DNA from: Agelaius tricolor
Lineage: Eukaryota > Chordata > Aves > Passeriformes > Icteridae
DNA: 64,000 nucleotides
Assembly: GCA_023055355.1 (NCBI GenBank)
Contig: JALJCS010000028.1
Span: forward strand, 5,456,418 to 5,520,417
Reading direction: 5' to 3'
In this document: in pieces, positions 32,901 to 45,548 of the stretch
Layout: every line of letters starts with the position of its first letter
Position numbering within the stretch: position 1 is the stretch's first letter
Made by a program: the position numbers and the translations under genes
Notes under the pieces: model-generated
Databases searched by the model: none
What the model saw: the letters and a program-made list of their open reading frames with translations, nothing else
What the model was told of the DNA's origin: nothing

Positions 32901-35261
32901 GCTCTTGGCTGTCGGCTCTGCAAGTACTTTTCCATCAGTGCAACAATGATCCCTATTTATCTTCTGGCTGCAAGAGTTGCTGAGATGATCTGGCAGTGCC
33001 ACAAGGCAGACAGTTATTTCATGCCCTGTTAAACCCTAATGCGGCTAACTACGGTATCACTCCAAATTTGAAAAAAGCCTTTTTTTGTTATTTTAAATCT
33101 GCTGCCTACGTGTCCAAGTTGAGAACATTGCTTCCTTTTAAAATGGTATCAGCAACCTAAAGCCAACATGCTCTCTGTGAAGCAGCAAGGTGTACTGATT
33201 GAGTAATTAATTAATAAGGTTAAAATGACATCATTCTGCCCAAGAAGCACCTGGAAGTCAAAAGAACAGACAATTTCTGCATCATTGAGAACAGAGACTG
33301 GCAGTGACCACCCAGGTGCTGCCTGTGGATGAGAGGGTCCAAGTACCTTCTTGAAGATAGAAAATCAGGTACTAAAGGGCTCTCAAGCTGGAGGAGGATG
33401 TAGGAACGAATGGCTAAACCCTGGTACATCCAAATCACAAAGCAAATAGTTGAACACTTATTTTCCTGAGTGGTGAATGTGATCAGCCACAAGGAGGATC
33501 CCTGAAAGCTGTGCTTCCTCCAGCTCCAGATGTGCCCATATTTGCTACTTTCCAGGAGACACACTTCAGTAAAATAGAAATTAATGGGTTCAGTGCAGGG
33601 TTCTTTGAGCTAAACACAATCACCACCACATCCATGCAGTTGGGCACTAAGGGGCTGGATAGCTCTAGCTTTGGAATAACCCCAAGAAAGTCCCATTTAT
33701 TTTCTCATGTGCTCATGTGGCAGGCAAAGGTCATCAACAATCTCTTGCTACAGGTAAAGGGACAGCACAGGGTCTGGTGTTCTGAACTGTGAAAGTTTAC
33801 AGAAGTTAATTAAATCACACTCTGCAAACCCAAAACAAAAACAAGGCACCATTTCTGTGATGATGACTTTTTTTTTTTTTTTTGTGCTTGTCATAATAAA
33901 ACATTGTTATTGGATGTAAAAATTATGGAACAAAGTTATGCCTCTCTGGTGTAATATAATGCAATCCATTTAATACTATTTTAAACCCCAAAACCTCATT
34001 AGAGCAGACAGAATGTAAGAATGACAAATGGGCTAGGAGGAAGCTGGAGCACGAGATGAATTCTGGGCACTCGTCCCCTTCCCGTTGCTGGCACTGACTT
34101 TGGGGATGCTGGGGGAGTTTCAGCCACCAGCTCCACGTGGGGAGAGCAGGGTGCCCCTCACCCCAACAGGAGGGAGGTTCATGCCTTGCAAAGCATCAGC
34201 CAGACAGGCCTGGAGACACAGGTGAAGCTCTGCCTGTCATGGGCACCCCCATTACCCCAGCCAGGCTCACAGGCTGTCAGCTGTAAAATCACCCCAGCCT
34301 ACACAAACACACACCCGGCAGCCTCACGCTCCTTGGCCAAAATGACACAGCTGAACACTGCAATTACACATTTTAACAGCCTTGGACCACTCTGGCCCCA
34401 AGTTTGGTATCCAGTGTTGGGAATATAGCCCTGCTGTCTTAGGAACGAGATGGGCACAGCTCTGTGGGTAGGCTTCTGCTACCAGAACATGTAATTGCTA
34501 TTTAATAAATATAAAACGTGCATAAATGCACTTGTTATCCACACCTGTGCAAACCTTTAACATCAGAAGTGACCAGAGTGATCAGAACAGCTCTCTCCTC
34601 ATGCAGATTGAGGTTAAGAAAGAAAAGTGGTGTCAAACAATGACATATTTTAGAACAAATGAGCTTATTCAGTAATAATGCCTCAGGTGCAATCACTTGC
34701 ATGAATGTGTCTGAGTAGCTGAATACCATCAGCAGAGCAAAGGTTCTCTCAAAACACACATGGATTCTGGGTCAAATTCAACAGAAATTCTTCCCCTGCA
34801 TACTGCAAGACCAACAGTCCATCAGCACACAGAAATTACAGCAATTGCTACCAAAACTTAGCTGAGATTTGTGAGAATCAAATTGGACCCATTCCAGCTG
34901 CCATGGTTACAGAGTGCTGTGCAGCCCACCCTGAGGTGTCGGGCTGCCCTTGGGCAGTGCCTGTTACAAAAAGCAGAGTTTACCAGAGTGGAGACACTCT
35001 ACAGTCACACAGCCCAGCCAGCAGCCACACAGGCAGGTGGTGAAGCTGTACTCACAGTTTGCTCAAAGGAGTAATAAAGAACAAGTATATTTGCTGGGGG
35101 TGGGGCGAGTTGGGGTTTAACCTCAGCCAATAACTACGTGGGGTAACAGGTGGAATTCAGCAAATAGGAGTCATTTTCTGAAGGTGTGGACACAGCCTTT
35201 GTTGGTTTGAGGTGTCTTGGGGAGCCATCACAGCCCACAGCCACCCCCACCAAGCTCCTAC
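29906..35261. other. downstream intron next to the second exon, no other gene seen
   Basis: Ordinary AT-rich intron with T runs near 31775-31787 and 33868-33883. A phrase at about 31220-31240 (GCTCAGGCTGCCCAAGGAA) is weakly CR1-like but too short to call. The next CAMTA1 exon was looked for on the minus strand and not found. Confidence 0.55.
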
Positions 35262-35397
35262 CTCCACTCCTTGCACCTTCAGTTTCATGTGATCCTCTCT
35301 GGTGGTCTTCCCGTCTTTCCTTTTTTTCCAGCAATATCCATCTTTCCTGTATTTCACTTTCTTTCTGTTGTACAGGATCATAGAACCATTCTGTGGT
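35262..35397 (-). CDS. CAMTA1: CAMTA1 internal exon, basic core of the CG-1 domain
   Basis: This 136-bp exon completes the arginine codon begun by the exon at 55579-55646 and then encodes 45 residues. The acceptor reads TTTCTTGCTTTTAG and the donor GAG|GTAGGAG, so it starts in phase 2 and ends on a codon boundary. The peptide opens RPQNGSMILYNRKKVKYRKD and closes with KLKVQGVE. The middle is very basic (RKKVKYRK, then KKRKDGK) around a GYCW core, typical of the DNA-contacting and nuclear-localising part of CG-1. Joined to the upstream exon it gives a continuous CAMTA1 segment of 68 residues. In CAMTA1 the next residues begin CLYGCY; no such exon was found at lower coordinates, so it probably lies outside the window. 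Reading runs past the donor only as intron. Confidence 0.97.
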
Positions 35398-38300
35398 CTA
35401 AAAGCAAGAAATAGGTTTGGGTTACATAAAGCAACAAAACCAGACTGAAAGTGTCTATGGAACAATGTCCCACAGACCAGCAAAAGGCTCCACAGAAAGC
35501 AACAGTCAGGATTTGGTGTCAAATGAAATAAATGCTCCCCTTTTGCTGCTGTTACCTGGCTGAAGTGATGTCTGCAATCTGCAAACTCTTCTGTGAGGAT
35601 CTCTTACCTAATGCAGGGAGTGCCAGTGACAGGTTAAAGAAAGAAAAGAAAGGAATTCTGATAAAATAGCCAACATTTGCACAGGATGTATTTTGACTGC
35701 TACATGCTGAAAATCAGAAGGAAAGAAAATTTAGGGGTAAAAAAGGATTGTTGTTATTTAATTACAATTTCTCTTGCTAACACATCAGCAGAATGAGATT
35801 CCAACCACCTCTAAGGCTGCACCAGGACATGGATGTTGGCTTAAAATGGCAATAAACAAGCAAAACAGAAGGGGAGGATAAAAGCACGAGCTTACACATT
35901 GGTTTCACTGCTCTGCTTAGATCAGTGCTAGACAGGGAGTAACCTGCTCCCTTCTGAGCACCTTCTCAACTTCAAAGACACAGGAAAACTTCTTCCACTT
36001 AAAAACTACGATGGCAATTTGAAATGTCCTTAAAGGCATGGTGATGCCCAGCAGACAGGAGCCACTGTAGTTTGAGTGTAGAGAGATTTTGCGATTTGTA
36101 AGCCAGATCACAACTGAGGCAAGTCTGTTGTAACACCAAGAAATAACAAGTACCCTCCAAGCTGGGAGACAGTGAGCACTTTTTCCAAATACACACAAAT
36201 ATTTATTGCTTGTGGCCAGAAAGCCAAGCCCCATCCTCCCAAACTATCCCCCTATCCTATCCCCCAGGTCCCAGCAGCCTGGACCCAAGGGCTTGGGGAG
36301 GCTGCTCCTCCTCTCTTCCTCCTCCTCATCACCCTGAAAATAAACACTAGGGTGTCAGCACAGCCACGGTAACTGTTTGACAGCACTGGAGATAGTGCAT
36401 TAATTCAGTGGAGGTATTCTGTATCTCATTTCAGTGTTTATTCTATAAACCCCCAGTCACTGCACGTGGCAGCTTAAACCCTTCTCACAACACCAGAGAT
36501 CCCTCAGGCACCTTCGGGCTGTGTCCGTGGCTCACGAGTCACCCAGGGCAGGCAATGAAAAGCCAGAGAGAGCTGAGCTCCTGCCTGGTGCCCCTGCCCT
36601 CACACACATGGTTTTCCACAAAACAGAGGAGTTGGAGGCTTTTGATGCCAGGGAAATCCTGCTTCCCTCACCCCCAGTGCCACGCGGGCACGGGTAGGGC
36701 AGAGCTGAGCTCTGCAGCCTCGCTGCTGCTCTGCAGGGCTGGAACAGGGTTTGTTGGTTGATTTCTGCAATGAAGAAGGAACACAGTGAGAGGGCACTGG
36801 CAAAGCAGTTAACGAGATTTATAGAAAATAGAGCCCAATGAAACAAAATCTCTTAAGGATCTCTGGAGCGGTTTTCGATTTTGATAAGAGTGTATCGAGC
36901 TGCTTTAAGGCTCACAGAAAGCAGCTGGTTTTTAAAGATAACTTCATGAGATGAGACACAATTTTAACCTGATCTACACTGCTGCTGCATTTCGCCCACT
37001 GTAAGGAAGAAAAGAGGAAAGCTCTGCCCTGCTCATCCATCCCTCAGCATTCAGACACAGCCCAGAGCAGCCAACTGATCATGTGGGAAGGCACAGCAGG
37101 CGAAGCCTGCCGGGGATTCCCAGGGCATGTGACAGATGTGACTCCAGCCCAAATCTCTGGGGGTTTTGCCACTCAGACTGAATTTGGGGATTTCCTTTTT
37201 CCCTTTGCAGATGAGAGGGACAAAGTCACAAGCCTGAGCGCAGGCTGCAATTCTTGATTGCTCTGGATTTCCTCTCCTTTACAAGCCTGTGGCATTTAAA
37301 AGCTGCCTAATCTCTATTTTGGTTTCTTGCCTGTGGCCTGAGGGAAGGTGAGGGAAGGACAGGAAGAGTAATTGCAAAGCAGAAAGCCTTTTGTCTCAAG
37401 TATTGATGAGATCTGGAATGCTTTCCTCCCTCTCACCCTGCTATCTACCGCCAAGGCTCCCACAAATTGCCACAACAGCCTAAAAGCTACTTTTGCCCAA
37501 ATTATTCCTGCTACAGCCAGGAAGAAGATCCTAAATTCTATTTTCCTATTTATTTTTAACATGAACAATCATCCCCTGTAGCCAGTGGGTCTGAGCTCGT
37601 TGCTTGGGGAGACCCAGGGCTCCTGACAGAGCTCAGGAGTAATCCAGGCCAGTGGATAAATCAGAGTTTCCCTCAGTAAAACAAAGAAAGGGAGGAAAAG
37701 AGGAAATGGGATTTCCAGGGACCATTTTCCAGAGAGGTGATTTTGGATTTGACACCCAACTCAGCTGTCCATACTCACCTTTGGCTCTAAGTCCTGCTCT
37801 GAGTGGGTTTTGTTTCTTTTGGATTAAGTTCCTCACCTGGGTCATAGGAATCTAAACCTACTTATCTTGTTAACAGGAACCAGGATGCAAAGAGGGAATA
37901 AACAGAAAGCAAGTTAAGATTAGGATATTTTGGTCAACTGATGCTTCATCTGTCACTCCATTAGTGCTCAAATTTAGGTCCCTCTGGCCTGAAGGACAGA
38001 GATTTCCCCTTAATCACATTACTGCAATATTAAAAATGCTTTTCAGTTTAACCAGTTCCCTCTAAATTGTCACATCGAGATGTGGTAAATGTCAGACATA
38101 TCAGTTAATGAAAACTACGTTTTACTGCCTCAGGAGCTGGGGGTGCCAAAAGGGAATTGCAAATACTGCAAATCCAAGAGTCTCTTTTTCAAGATAACAG
38201 AGCAAAATCAGCCAGAACCATTCCTTGAGAAGGTCCATGGCTCTAAGAGTTATTTTTTATTGTATCATCTGCATTTATTCCAGTTCCAATCCAAGGAGGA

Positions 38301-40486
38301 TATTTAAAGGACAAATATGGATGTTTAATACCATAAGGCAGAGGTACCACACACCAGACCCTCCCTGTACCTCACCAGTGCACGAGCAGAAGCTGCCCCC
38401 AGTGCCTGGGTGACAAACCCTCCCCACCCCTGCCACCCACCACACTGAGAGATGGCTCCTGCACACAGCCTGGATGGTGCCATTTTTCACCTGCATGATA
38501 ATTTTCTCTGGCTGTGAAGTTATCACAGAGCCAGGGGACAACAGGAGGGAACTATCTTCCATCTTCTGCATCTATGCATGATAATAATGAGAAATTAACT
38601 TCTGCTTTCCCAAAGGAGCAACCTACTGATGCAGAAAGTGGCTGGGAAAAGCTGGAGTCCTGGAGGAAGACATGAAAAGAGACAGCCTTTCAAGAAAATA
38701 CTGCACAGAATCCTTGTCCTCCTTTCCTTAGGAATGCAAGGAAGACCAAGTCCTTGAACTTGTCTTCATCCAGGCCAGCGTGGGAATGGGGAGAGGTGCC
38801 AAGAGTGAGTGTGACAAGGTCCCTCCCACTCAGCCAATGCCCTGCCATGCAGCAGAGCAGGCAGAGCTCTGGGGCTAGCAAACACTGCAGGTGATCAACT
38901 CCAAGTAATCATCTATTTCCTTCTTCTCTGCACTGTCCTCACACTGCAGCAGTGATGGACAGGGACTGTCAGTCAGGATTCACATCATGCTCTCAGAAAC
39001 ACCTCATCTCTTATTTCTTGTTTCTGCCCAAGAAAAATATCTGATGACTGAAGTTATTTCTCCCTTGAGGAATGCTGCTCTTGAAGTCTTCATTTACCTT
39101 GACATTTCCCCCCACTGCACCTGTGGCTTATCAGAAGATTAAAGCCCAAATGGAAAACTGAAAGAGGAATCTCAAGCAGTTGCAGCCCTTGACATCTCAC
39201 CTGCCCTTGGCCATGCAGATACCTGGACACTCACTGCTGGTTTAGGAGGATGTGAGCCTCCAGGCTCAGTAAGGATGGAGGCACCCAAGGCCGAGCCATG
39301 ACCCCTGTCCCACCAGCCCAGGGATGCATCTGGAGGATGCTCTAACAGGTAGATCTCTTCCATACTGACAAAAAGCTTTAAAATTATATTTAAAATTATA
39401 TTATATTTACATGGGCAAATGTTTTCAAGACTGTGGGGATTTTTGTCCACCACAGCTGTAACACTGGCAGATCACACACAAATTTGTTTGACAAACACTT
39501 TTTTCCTCCCTCCTAAATAAGTGCTTGGCTTTGACCCTCAGGCAATGATTCACACTTGCCCTGAAAGAAAAGAAACCCCAGCATGTGCCCAGCCTGCACC
39601 GGTGGGACCAAAAACCAAAGAAAAGCCCTTCAAAAACTTCATGTAGATGTTCAGACTTCACCATAACTGCTGGAAAGCCATGGCATCTCATGGGGAGAGG
39701 CTGCTGCCATTACAACCTCCACTATACACACTGCAAGCTGGGATTATTGGCACAGCAACTGAAGGAATCACAGATTATATGTTTGAAATTTTTCTGATCT
39801 TTGATCTCTATAGGGATGAAACAAAGACTTCAGATAAGTCTTCTTATCCATGTAGTAGGAGGTATAAATCACAAGGAAACGTAAATAGACTGCAAGTTTT
39901 TTGTATCTAGAATTAAATGTCATTTCCATTTAAGATGTAAGTGAATTTTCTTCATATCTACAACATTTAAGAAGTTGAAGTCGAAAGTCACAGACGTAGC
40001 AATTTTATCCAGAGCTGCAGTTAAGGCAATGGCTAATCCCATCAAGGGGGCATTAATTGGTGTCTAGATGCTCCTTCTCATAGCAGCAGTAGGCCATAAA
40101 ACTTAATCCTTACCTCCTCTTTCCAGCATGTAGCCTCTGTGTTCATCAATAAAAGTAATGTGATTCATTAAGTATGGGAGTAATTACCTGTGGCTCCAAC
40201 AAACAGGACTGAACAAGCCATGCCAGTGCCAAGTTGGCTTTTGTGCCCTCGCTCAGAACTGCCAGGGGCTGCCAAGGAAAGCCCTTCTGCAGATCAGGAT
40301 AAATGCTGATGGCTGCAACACAAGCTGCAAACCACTACACAGCTGCTGGGCATCTCCTTGGTGTGGGTGGGATACCCAGTAACAAGTCCTACCCCAAAAG
40401 CAGCTCCTTGGGGCAATTTAAGGAGTGATCAGGATGCTGGTGCCACAAAACCACATTGTGAAGATATTCTGTTTGCATGGTGCATT
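35398..40486. other. intron interior, no repeat or gene seen
   Basis: Apart from the candidate element at 36780-36970, I find only single-copy intron. Short AT-rich runs occur near 39375-39410. Confidence 0.5.
36780..36970. promoter_or_regulatory. candidate conserved non-coding element
   Basis: This stretch has the texture of a constrained element: balanced AT-rich composition with intact CpGs (GGAGCGGTTTTCGATTTTG, GTATCGAGCTGC) in a CpG-poor intron, and no repeat similarity. It lies about 1.4 kb upstream, in transcript sense, of the exon at 35262-35397. This is inference from composition only; a multi-species alignment is needed. Confidence 0.3.
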
Positions 40487-40684
40487 GGTACACAAGTGAA
40501 TCCCTAGAACATCTGGGGCTCTGGTGACAGAGGCAGGACCCAATCATCCTGCCAGCAGTGATGTCCCTGCAGCACAGTGCAGGCAGGTACACAAGTGACT
40601 CCCTAGAACATCTGGGGCTCTGGTGACAGAGGCAGGACCTGATCATTCTCCCCACAGTGATGTCCCTGCAGCACAATGCAGGCA
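40487..40684. repeat. tandem duplication, 99-bp unit
   Basis: Two units begin GGTACACAAGTGA at 40487 and 40586, exactly 99 bp apart. Each runs through CCCTAGAACATCTGGGGCTC to CCCTGCAGCACA and AGGCA. They differ at about ten positions. Because 99 is a multiple of three, a minus-strand frame shows the same 33-residue block twice (with CHQSPRCSR), but there is no splice or domain support for a protein. Confidence 0.94.
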
Positions 40685-43600
40685 GGTGCCAAGCACAGCA
40701 CCTTCAGCTGAGAGTGGTGGGGAGGCAGAGCCTTGCCCATGTCCCCGTGGGTGTCCCTGTCAGGCTGCAGAGGCCAAGAGCAATGGGGCAGCTCCAGGCA
40801 CCTCAGTACAGCAACAACTCCAACCAGCACCACTTCTTCTGTGCTAAGACCTGTACTCACTAATGGGTCAGAAATTTATGTCTTTGCTCTGTGTCCTAGC
40901 TCTTGAAACAACTAGAAAACAGGTAACAGTGCTGCCAGCACTAATAAAAGTGACAGAACTGATCTGATTCTCAGTAGCCACTTACTCTGCTGCCATTTAA
41001 GTGTATTGCAGCTGGCCCCTAAGTGTGAACTCCACAAAAGACTCACACAGCACCTCTGCCTATCATAGCTACTCAGCCTGATGAATTCCATCATTATAAT
41101 TTTCCTTTTAGAGACAATTAAAAAAAAACCAAAACAGGTTACAAATTAAGTAGATATGTTATTTACCCAACCAGGTGGGTGAGCTCTGCTCTCCCGGTGA
41201 CACAGCAGGTCTGAACTCAGTTCAGCACCCTAGGACCTCCCTATGCAGGGAAATACTTCTGGAAACAGCATTGTCCCAAAGCTGCATATTTAGTTCAAGC
41301 AGTTAACAACAGTTTTCCCCACATTTTACTCAGCAGCATGATAATTCACATGTTGATCACTCTGAACTCTGTAACAGACTTGAAAAAGAAATTAGAAACA
41401 ATCTTTATGAACTCCTCAGCACACCGAGCAATTGAAGCCTCCCCGTAACGATGTAGGACCAAAGACAGAATATTAAAATTGTCATTAAGTGGAATGCACA
41501 TGAAATGCTAAAAAGTCTTTCTGCAAATTATTTCTTGATATAATGTCATGCTGTAGAACTAAATCTTAGTACAAGGTATGAAAAAAGCCAGTTAAATCAA
41601 CTTTGTTCATTTAAATATAATTTTAAAAGAACTGGCATTCATCTCTTTATTGCTCAAGGATTTTTATCAATTTCTTTAGCCCTCATTTATTTCTCTTCCC
41701 TACTCCCATGGGGCTACCATTTGACTTATTGGGAATTAATTCTTACAATTCATGAATGCTTTAAACTATTTTCAGATTAATCACCACCATCTCCACTGGT
41801 GCACCAAGGAGAGCCCCATTCCCTTCTCTGTGCTCACACAGACCAAAGGGCTCCAGCCCCCAGGGTACCAGCAGCCATTCTGCCTTATCAATTGCTCTCT
41901 CCATGGACACAGATTGGTACAGTGACGACCAGGGGCTCCAATTAACTTTTAAAAGACTTATTTGGAGATGGCCTCCTCCTGCGGGTGGTGCTTCAGTTCT
42001 AAATCTGCTCCCTTCCCAGTGCAGCAGCAACATATGTGTGTGCAAACACTGCATTCTTATGGGGAAGGAAGAAAATGGAAGAAAAAATCTATTTATTTAG
42101 TTAACTTACTTCCTGTTCAATTTTCCCACTTGTAACAACACCAGCTCCAGGCTAACAAGGTTTCCACAACTGTGTCTAAGTGGGACTGTACCTTGGTTTT
42201 GTCCAAAACACCAAGTACCAGGGAAATTTGCCATGATGCACATGAACCATGTCCTTGGACTCTGGCAGGTGTCACCCCCAGCACTGAGGCTGGTGGGAGC
42301 CATGTGGGCTTTGCTGGTAATTGGGAAAAATCTCACTGGGGATGGGAGGAGAGCAGAGGTCTGAGGAAGAAAAAGGGTTTTCCCTCTGCTAGCAGCATGC
42401 TTGATTCATGACTTGAGACACTATAAAAATCTGTAAATATTTGAAAATTGAATAATAATAAATAATTATAAATTCAAATTGAGAACCACTCCAAGTTGTA
42501 AATGCAGTTCAACAGCTGATGAACTTCTAACGCTGTAAGCAGAGAAACAGCAAAGACTGGAGGAACTGGTGATGCTGGTGTGGGAGGGAGCAACTCCCAG
42601 GCTGTGGTCCAGTAACACATCTGTCCCAGCCAGGCCCAGCAGAAGATGGGCAGAGCACTATGGACAGCACTGGAGAGGGGACACAGTGCTGCTCAACAGC
42701 CAGCACCAGCTCACTCTGTCCAGGCAAAAGCATCATTTGCAATATTGCAATTCAATTAAAAAGGCTGATTTGCCTTGGACTGCATCGATTGCTGGGACTC
42801 CATTGATTCCTGATTAATAGCAACTATGTACATAAATCTGGATTAACTTGCAAACCAGAGATGCTCAAACTGTCCCAGAAGCTGGGCAGGTTGGGATGCC
42901 TGTCCTAAGCCCACAGCCAGGACCATCAGCTCTTTGTAGGGCTGAAGCTTAGGACTGAGCCAGCTGTTGAGGTCAGCTTTAAGATGGGGCAACACAAGCA
43001 AGCCCAGCCCTGTCCAGGCAAAGCGAGCACTCCCAGGGAAGGAGGGCAGAGCTCACTGTGCATCCTCCAAATGGGTTCACTGACCAAGCCTGAGCTCTCT
43101 TCAACAGGCACTGCTGGAATGCCCTGCAGCAGCCTGTTCTCAGCCCTTCCTCTCTTTCAAATGAACCTCACAAATATAATCTGTTTATTTATATCAATTT
43201 AGTCCCATCAATTAATGATGACAAGGCAATTAACTAGAATGCCAGACAGTAAAAAATAACCACATAATGCCTTCTTTAGAGGAAATCTATTATGTAATTC
43301 TAATCGGTCTTCATTAACACAAAGTATTCCAGTAAAAGGTAGTAATCTAGTTATAGTCTGTGAAATATGAAGATCCACAAAGTAATTTTTCAGAATTAAG
43401 GATATTTTTAAGTCAATAAGAAGAAAACCTGTCTGCATTTTTTCTGCAAAAAACTTTTTTGCAAAAAACTACACAACTCCATAACATAAGGTGCTGGTGC
43501 TGAGCAGGCTGTGCAGTATCACCAAAGAGGAACTAAATTCCATTCATCACCTCCCTTCCCCACAGTGTTTGGGGTCTGGATCAAGCTGAGAGCATGGCTG

Positions 43601-45127
43601 CACCCATTTCTTCCATCCCCCATCCAGCACTCACTGCACAGGTGCTGGCACCAGAGAAGGGAGTCTCAAACCATCAATTGTAGTGGTTTTCAAACAGCCT
43701 GACAAGCAGGTATTGTGCTGATTAGTGTTCAAATCAGTGTTCACTGATCTGTTCAGATGATACCCCACTCACCCTAGGCATGAGCTCTCCTTCACACACT
43801 GGCTCCACAGCTGCCACGAGTGACAGGAGAATGGCACAGCATGACCTGACCTGGCTCATTCCTTCCTGATGGACTGAGCAAGTAACTTGTGCACAGAACA
43901 AAGACAACATAGTTGCTTCAATATTTCATGTGAGACATTTCAGAATTACCAGTGTTTTAATGGTACTAACCTAATTTATCAGTTGTATATATTAAAGATT
44001 CTATTTTTAGGGAAAATGAGATGAAAAACATGACACACAATCAGCTTCACATGGAAATACACATTTTCTAATTTTAAGCCTTATTCCTCTTCAAACTTAT
44101 TAATAAACTAGTAGTTGATAAGAGAGAATTAACCCCAAATATAGAAAATCCTGCAAACAAAGAACACAGACAAATATAAAAGTAGTCAACCACTTCTCCA
44201 AAACATTCCCAAGCTGTTAAGTACTCTCGACTTAAAATTTCTAATGAAGCAGCTTAAAAATCCCAAATTCCTACAGGAATGTGTTTACAATACAAACTCA
44301 ATTATTGTCTTATTCTGATGCTTATCTTTTCTCACACCCTCTCAGCTCATCCTACTTTGGAATTTAATTACATTCCAGTATTTTTAGTTCAGATGAAATT
44401 ACACATTTTCAGATTAATTTAGCCTAAACCAACTCTTGTTAACAGCCAATCCTTTTTCTCTCATGCCCTAATTTGTGACCCTACAATTCAGCATGAACTG
44501 CTCTTTTAAACCTTGTGACACCCACTGTAAAGCCACGCTCACTGTCCCCAAACCCAGCACAGCACCCAGCATGGCTGGGTCAAAGTTTGCCCAATTTCCT
44601 TTGATCAAAACCCTCCTTTTCCTCTTACCTCTGTTATTTTCTGAGCTGGGTTGACAGAGAACAGCCAAGGAGTGACTGTTCCCTACACACTGGTGCAGGG
44701 AAAGCGTGACCTTTTGTGATTAGTTAGAATCCAAGGACAATGTTCTCACAAGGACATTTCAGCTCAGCTGCCACAGGAGAAGCACAAGATGGGAACATGG
44801 GCCTGAAGCAGGCCCAGCACTCAGCTTGCCCCAAACCAAATCCCAGGACATGAAGCATTCCCTGATGGACACTGATGCTTCCCACAGAAGGCGCTGCCAG
44901 CACCATGCTGGGAATCCCAGCCTCTCCCAGGCTGCCTAAATCCAAGCACGGCCTCCACAGCTTTCCTCTCACCTCCCTCCCACCACTTGTGATCTTATGC
45001 AACTGTCAAATCCTTGGCATGTTTGAAACCTACTTGTTCAGGTGCCAAGTGGAGACTCATCTAGTCCCTGCAACGAGTCAGATGCTGCAATTGTGCTAAT
45101 GCCATGCAAGACTTCCACTTTCCAGAA
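40685..45127. other. intron interior, AT-rich, no gene seen
   Basis: Long AT-rich stretches, notably about 41280-41770, 43150-43440 and 43900-44460, contain no repeats and could include conserved non-coding elements. An (AAT)n-like run is at about 42448-42470. No exon signals. Confidence 0.45.
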
Positions 45128-45548
45128 CTTCACTGTTATATTTTCTGAAAAATCCCTTTGCCAGGATTTCTTCTCCTGGGAAGCTGAGAAGCCTCAGAAA
45201 AGAATGAAAACAGTAATTATCTGATTGCTTCTCCTGTGTTTGCTGCTTTGGAATGTGGTCTGGAGATCGTTTACCAACAGGTGCATGTTTGATTGGTTTC
45301 AGGTGAATTGTTTTAACTTAATGACCAATCGCCATCAGCTGTGTCAGACCCTGAGGAGTCAGTCATGAGTTTTCATTACCATTCTTGTTAAGCCTTCTGT
45401 CTGTATCCTTTCTCTTTCTTTAGTATAGTTTTAGTATAGCATTCTTTAATATATTATTAGTATCATAAAATAATAAACCAGCCTTCTGAGAACATAGAGT
45501 CAGATTCTCATCTCTCACCTCATCCTGGGGACCCTCACAAACTCAACA
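45128..45548 (+). mobile_element. solo LTR, family A, copy 2
   Basis: The start (CTTCACTGTTATATTTTCTG) aligns with the family start, though its first bases have changed. The block contains TTCTCCTGGGAAGCTGAG, two CCAAT-like boxes (GACCAATCGCC and GATTGG), AGTATAGTTTTAGTATAGC, AATAATAAACCAGCC and GAGTCAGATTCTC. It ends near CAAACTCAACA. Length is about 421 bp. Flanking bases show no clear target duplication, so the ends are approximate. Confidence 0.83.

Noticed and set aside
33220..33564. 114-codon minus-strand frame in CAMTA1 sense
   Set aside because: No CAMTA1-like residues, no acceptor and donor pair, and no recognised domain.
35360..35400. A string like the CR1 LINE tail (GGATCATAGAACCATTCTG)
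   Set aside because: It lies inside the CAMTA1 exon and encodes the QNGSMIL part of CG-1; the likeness to CR1 is chance.
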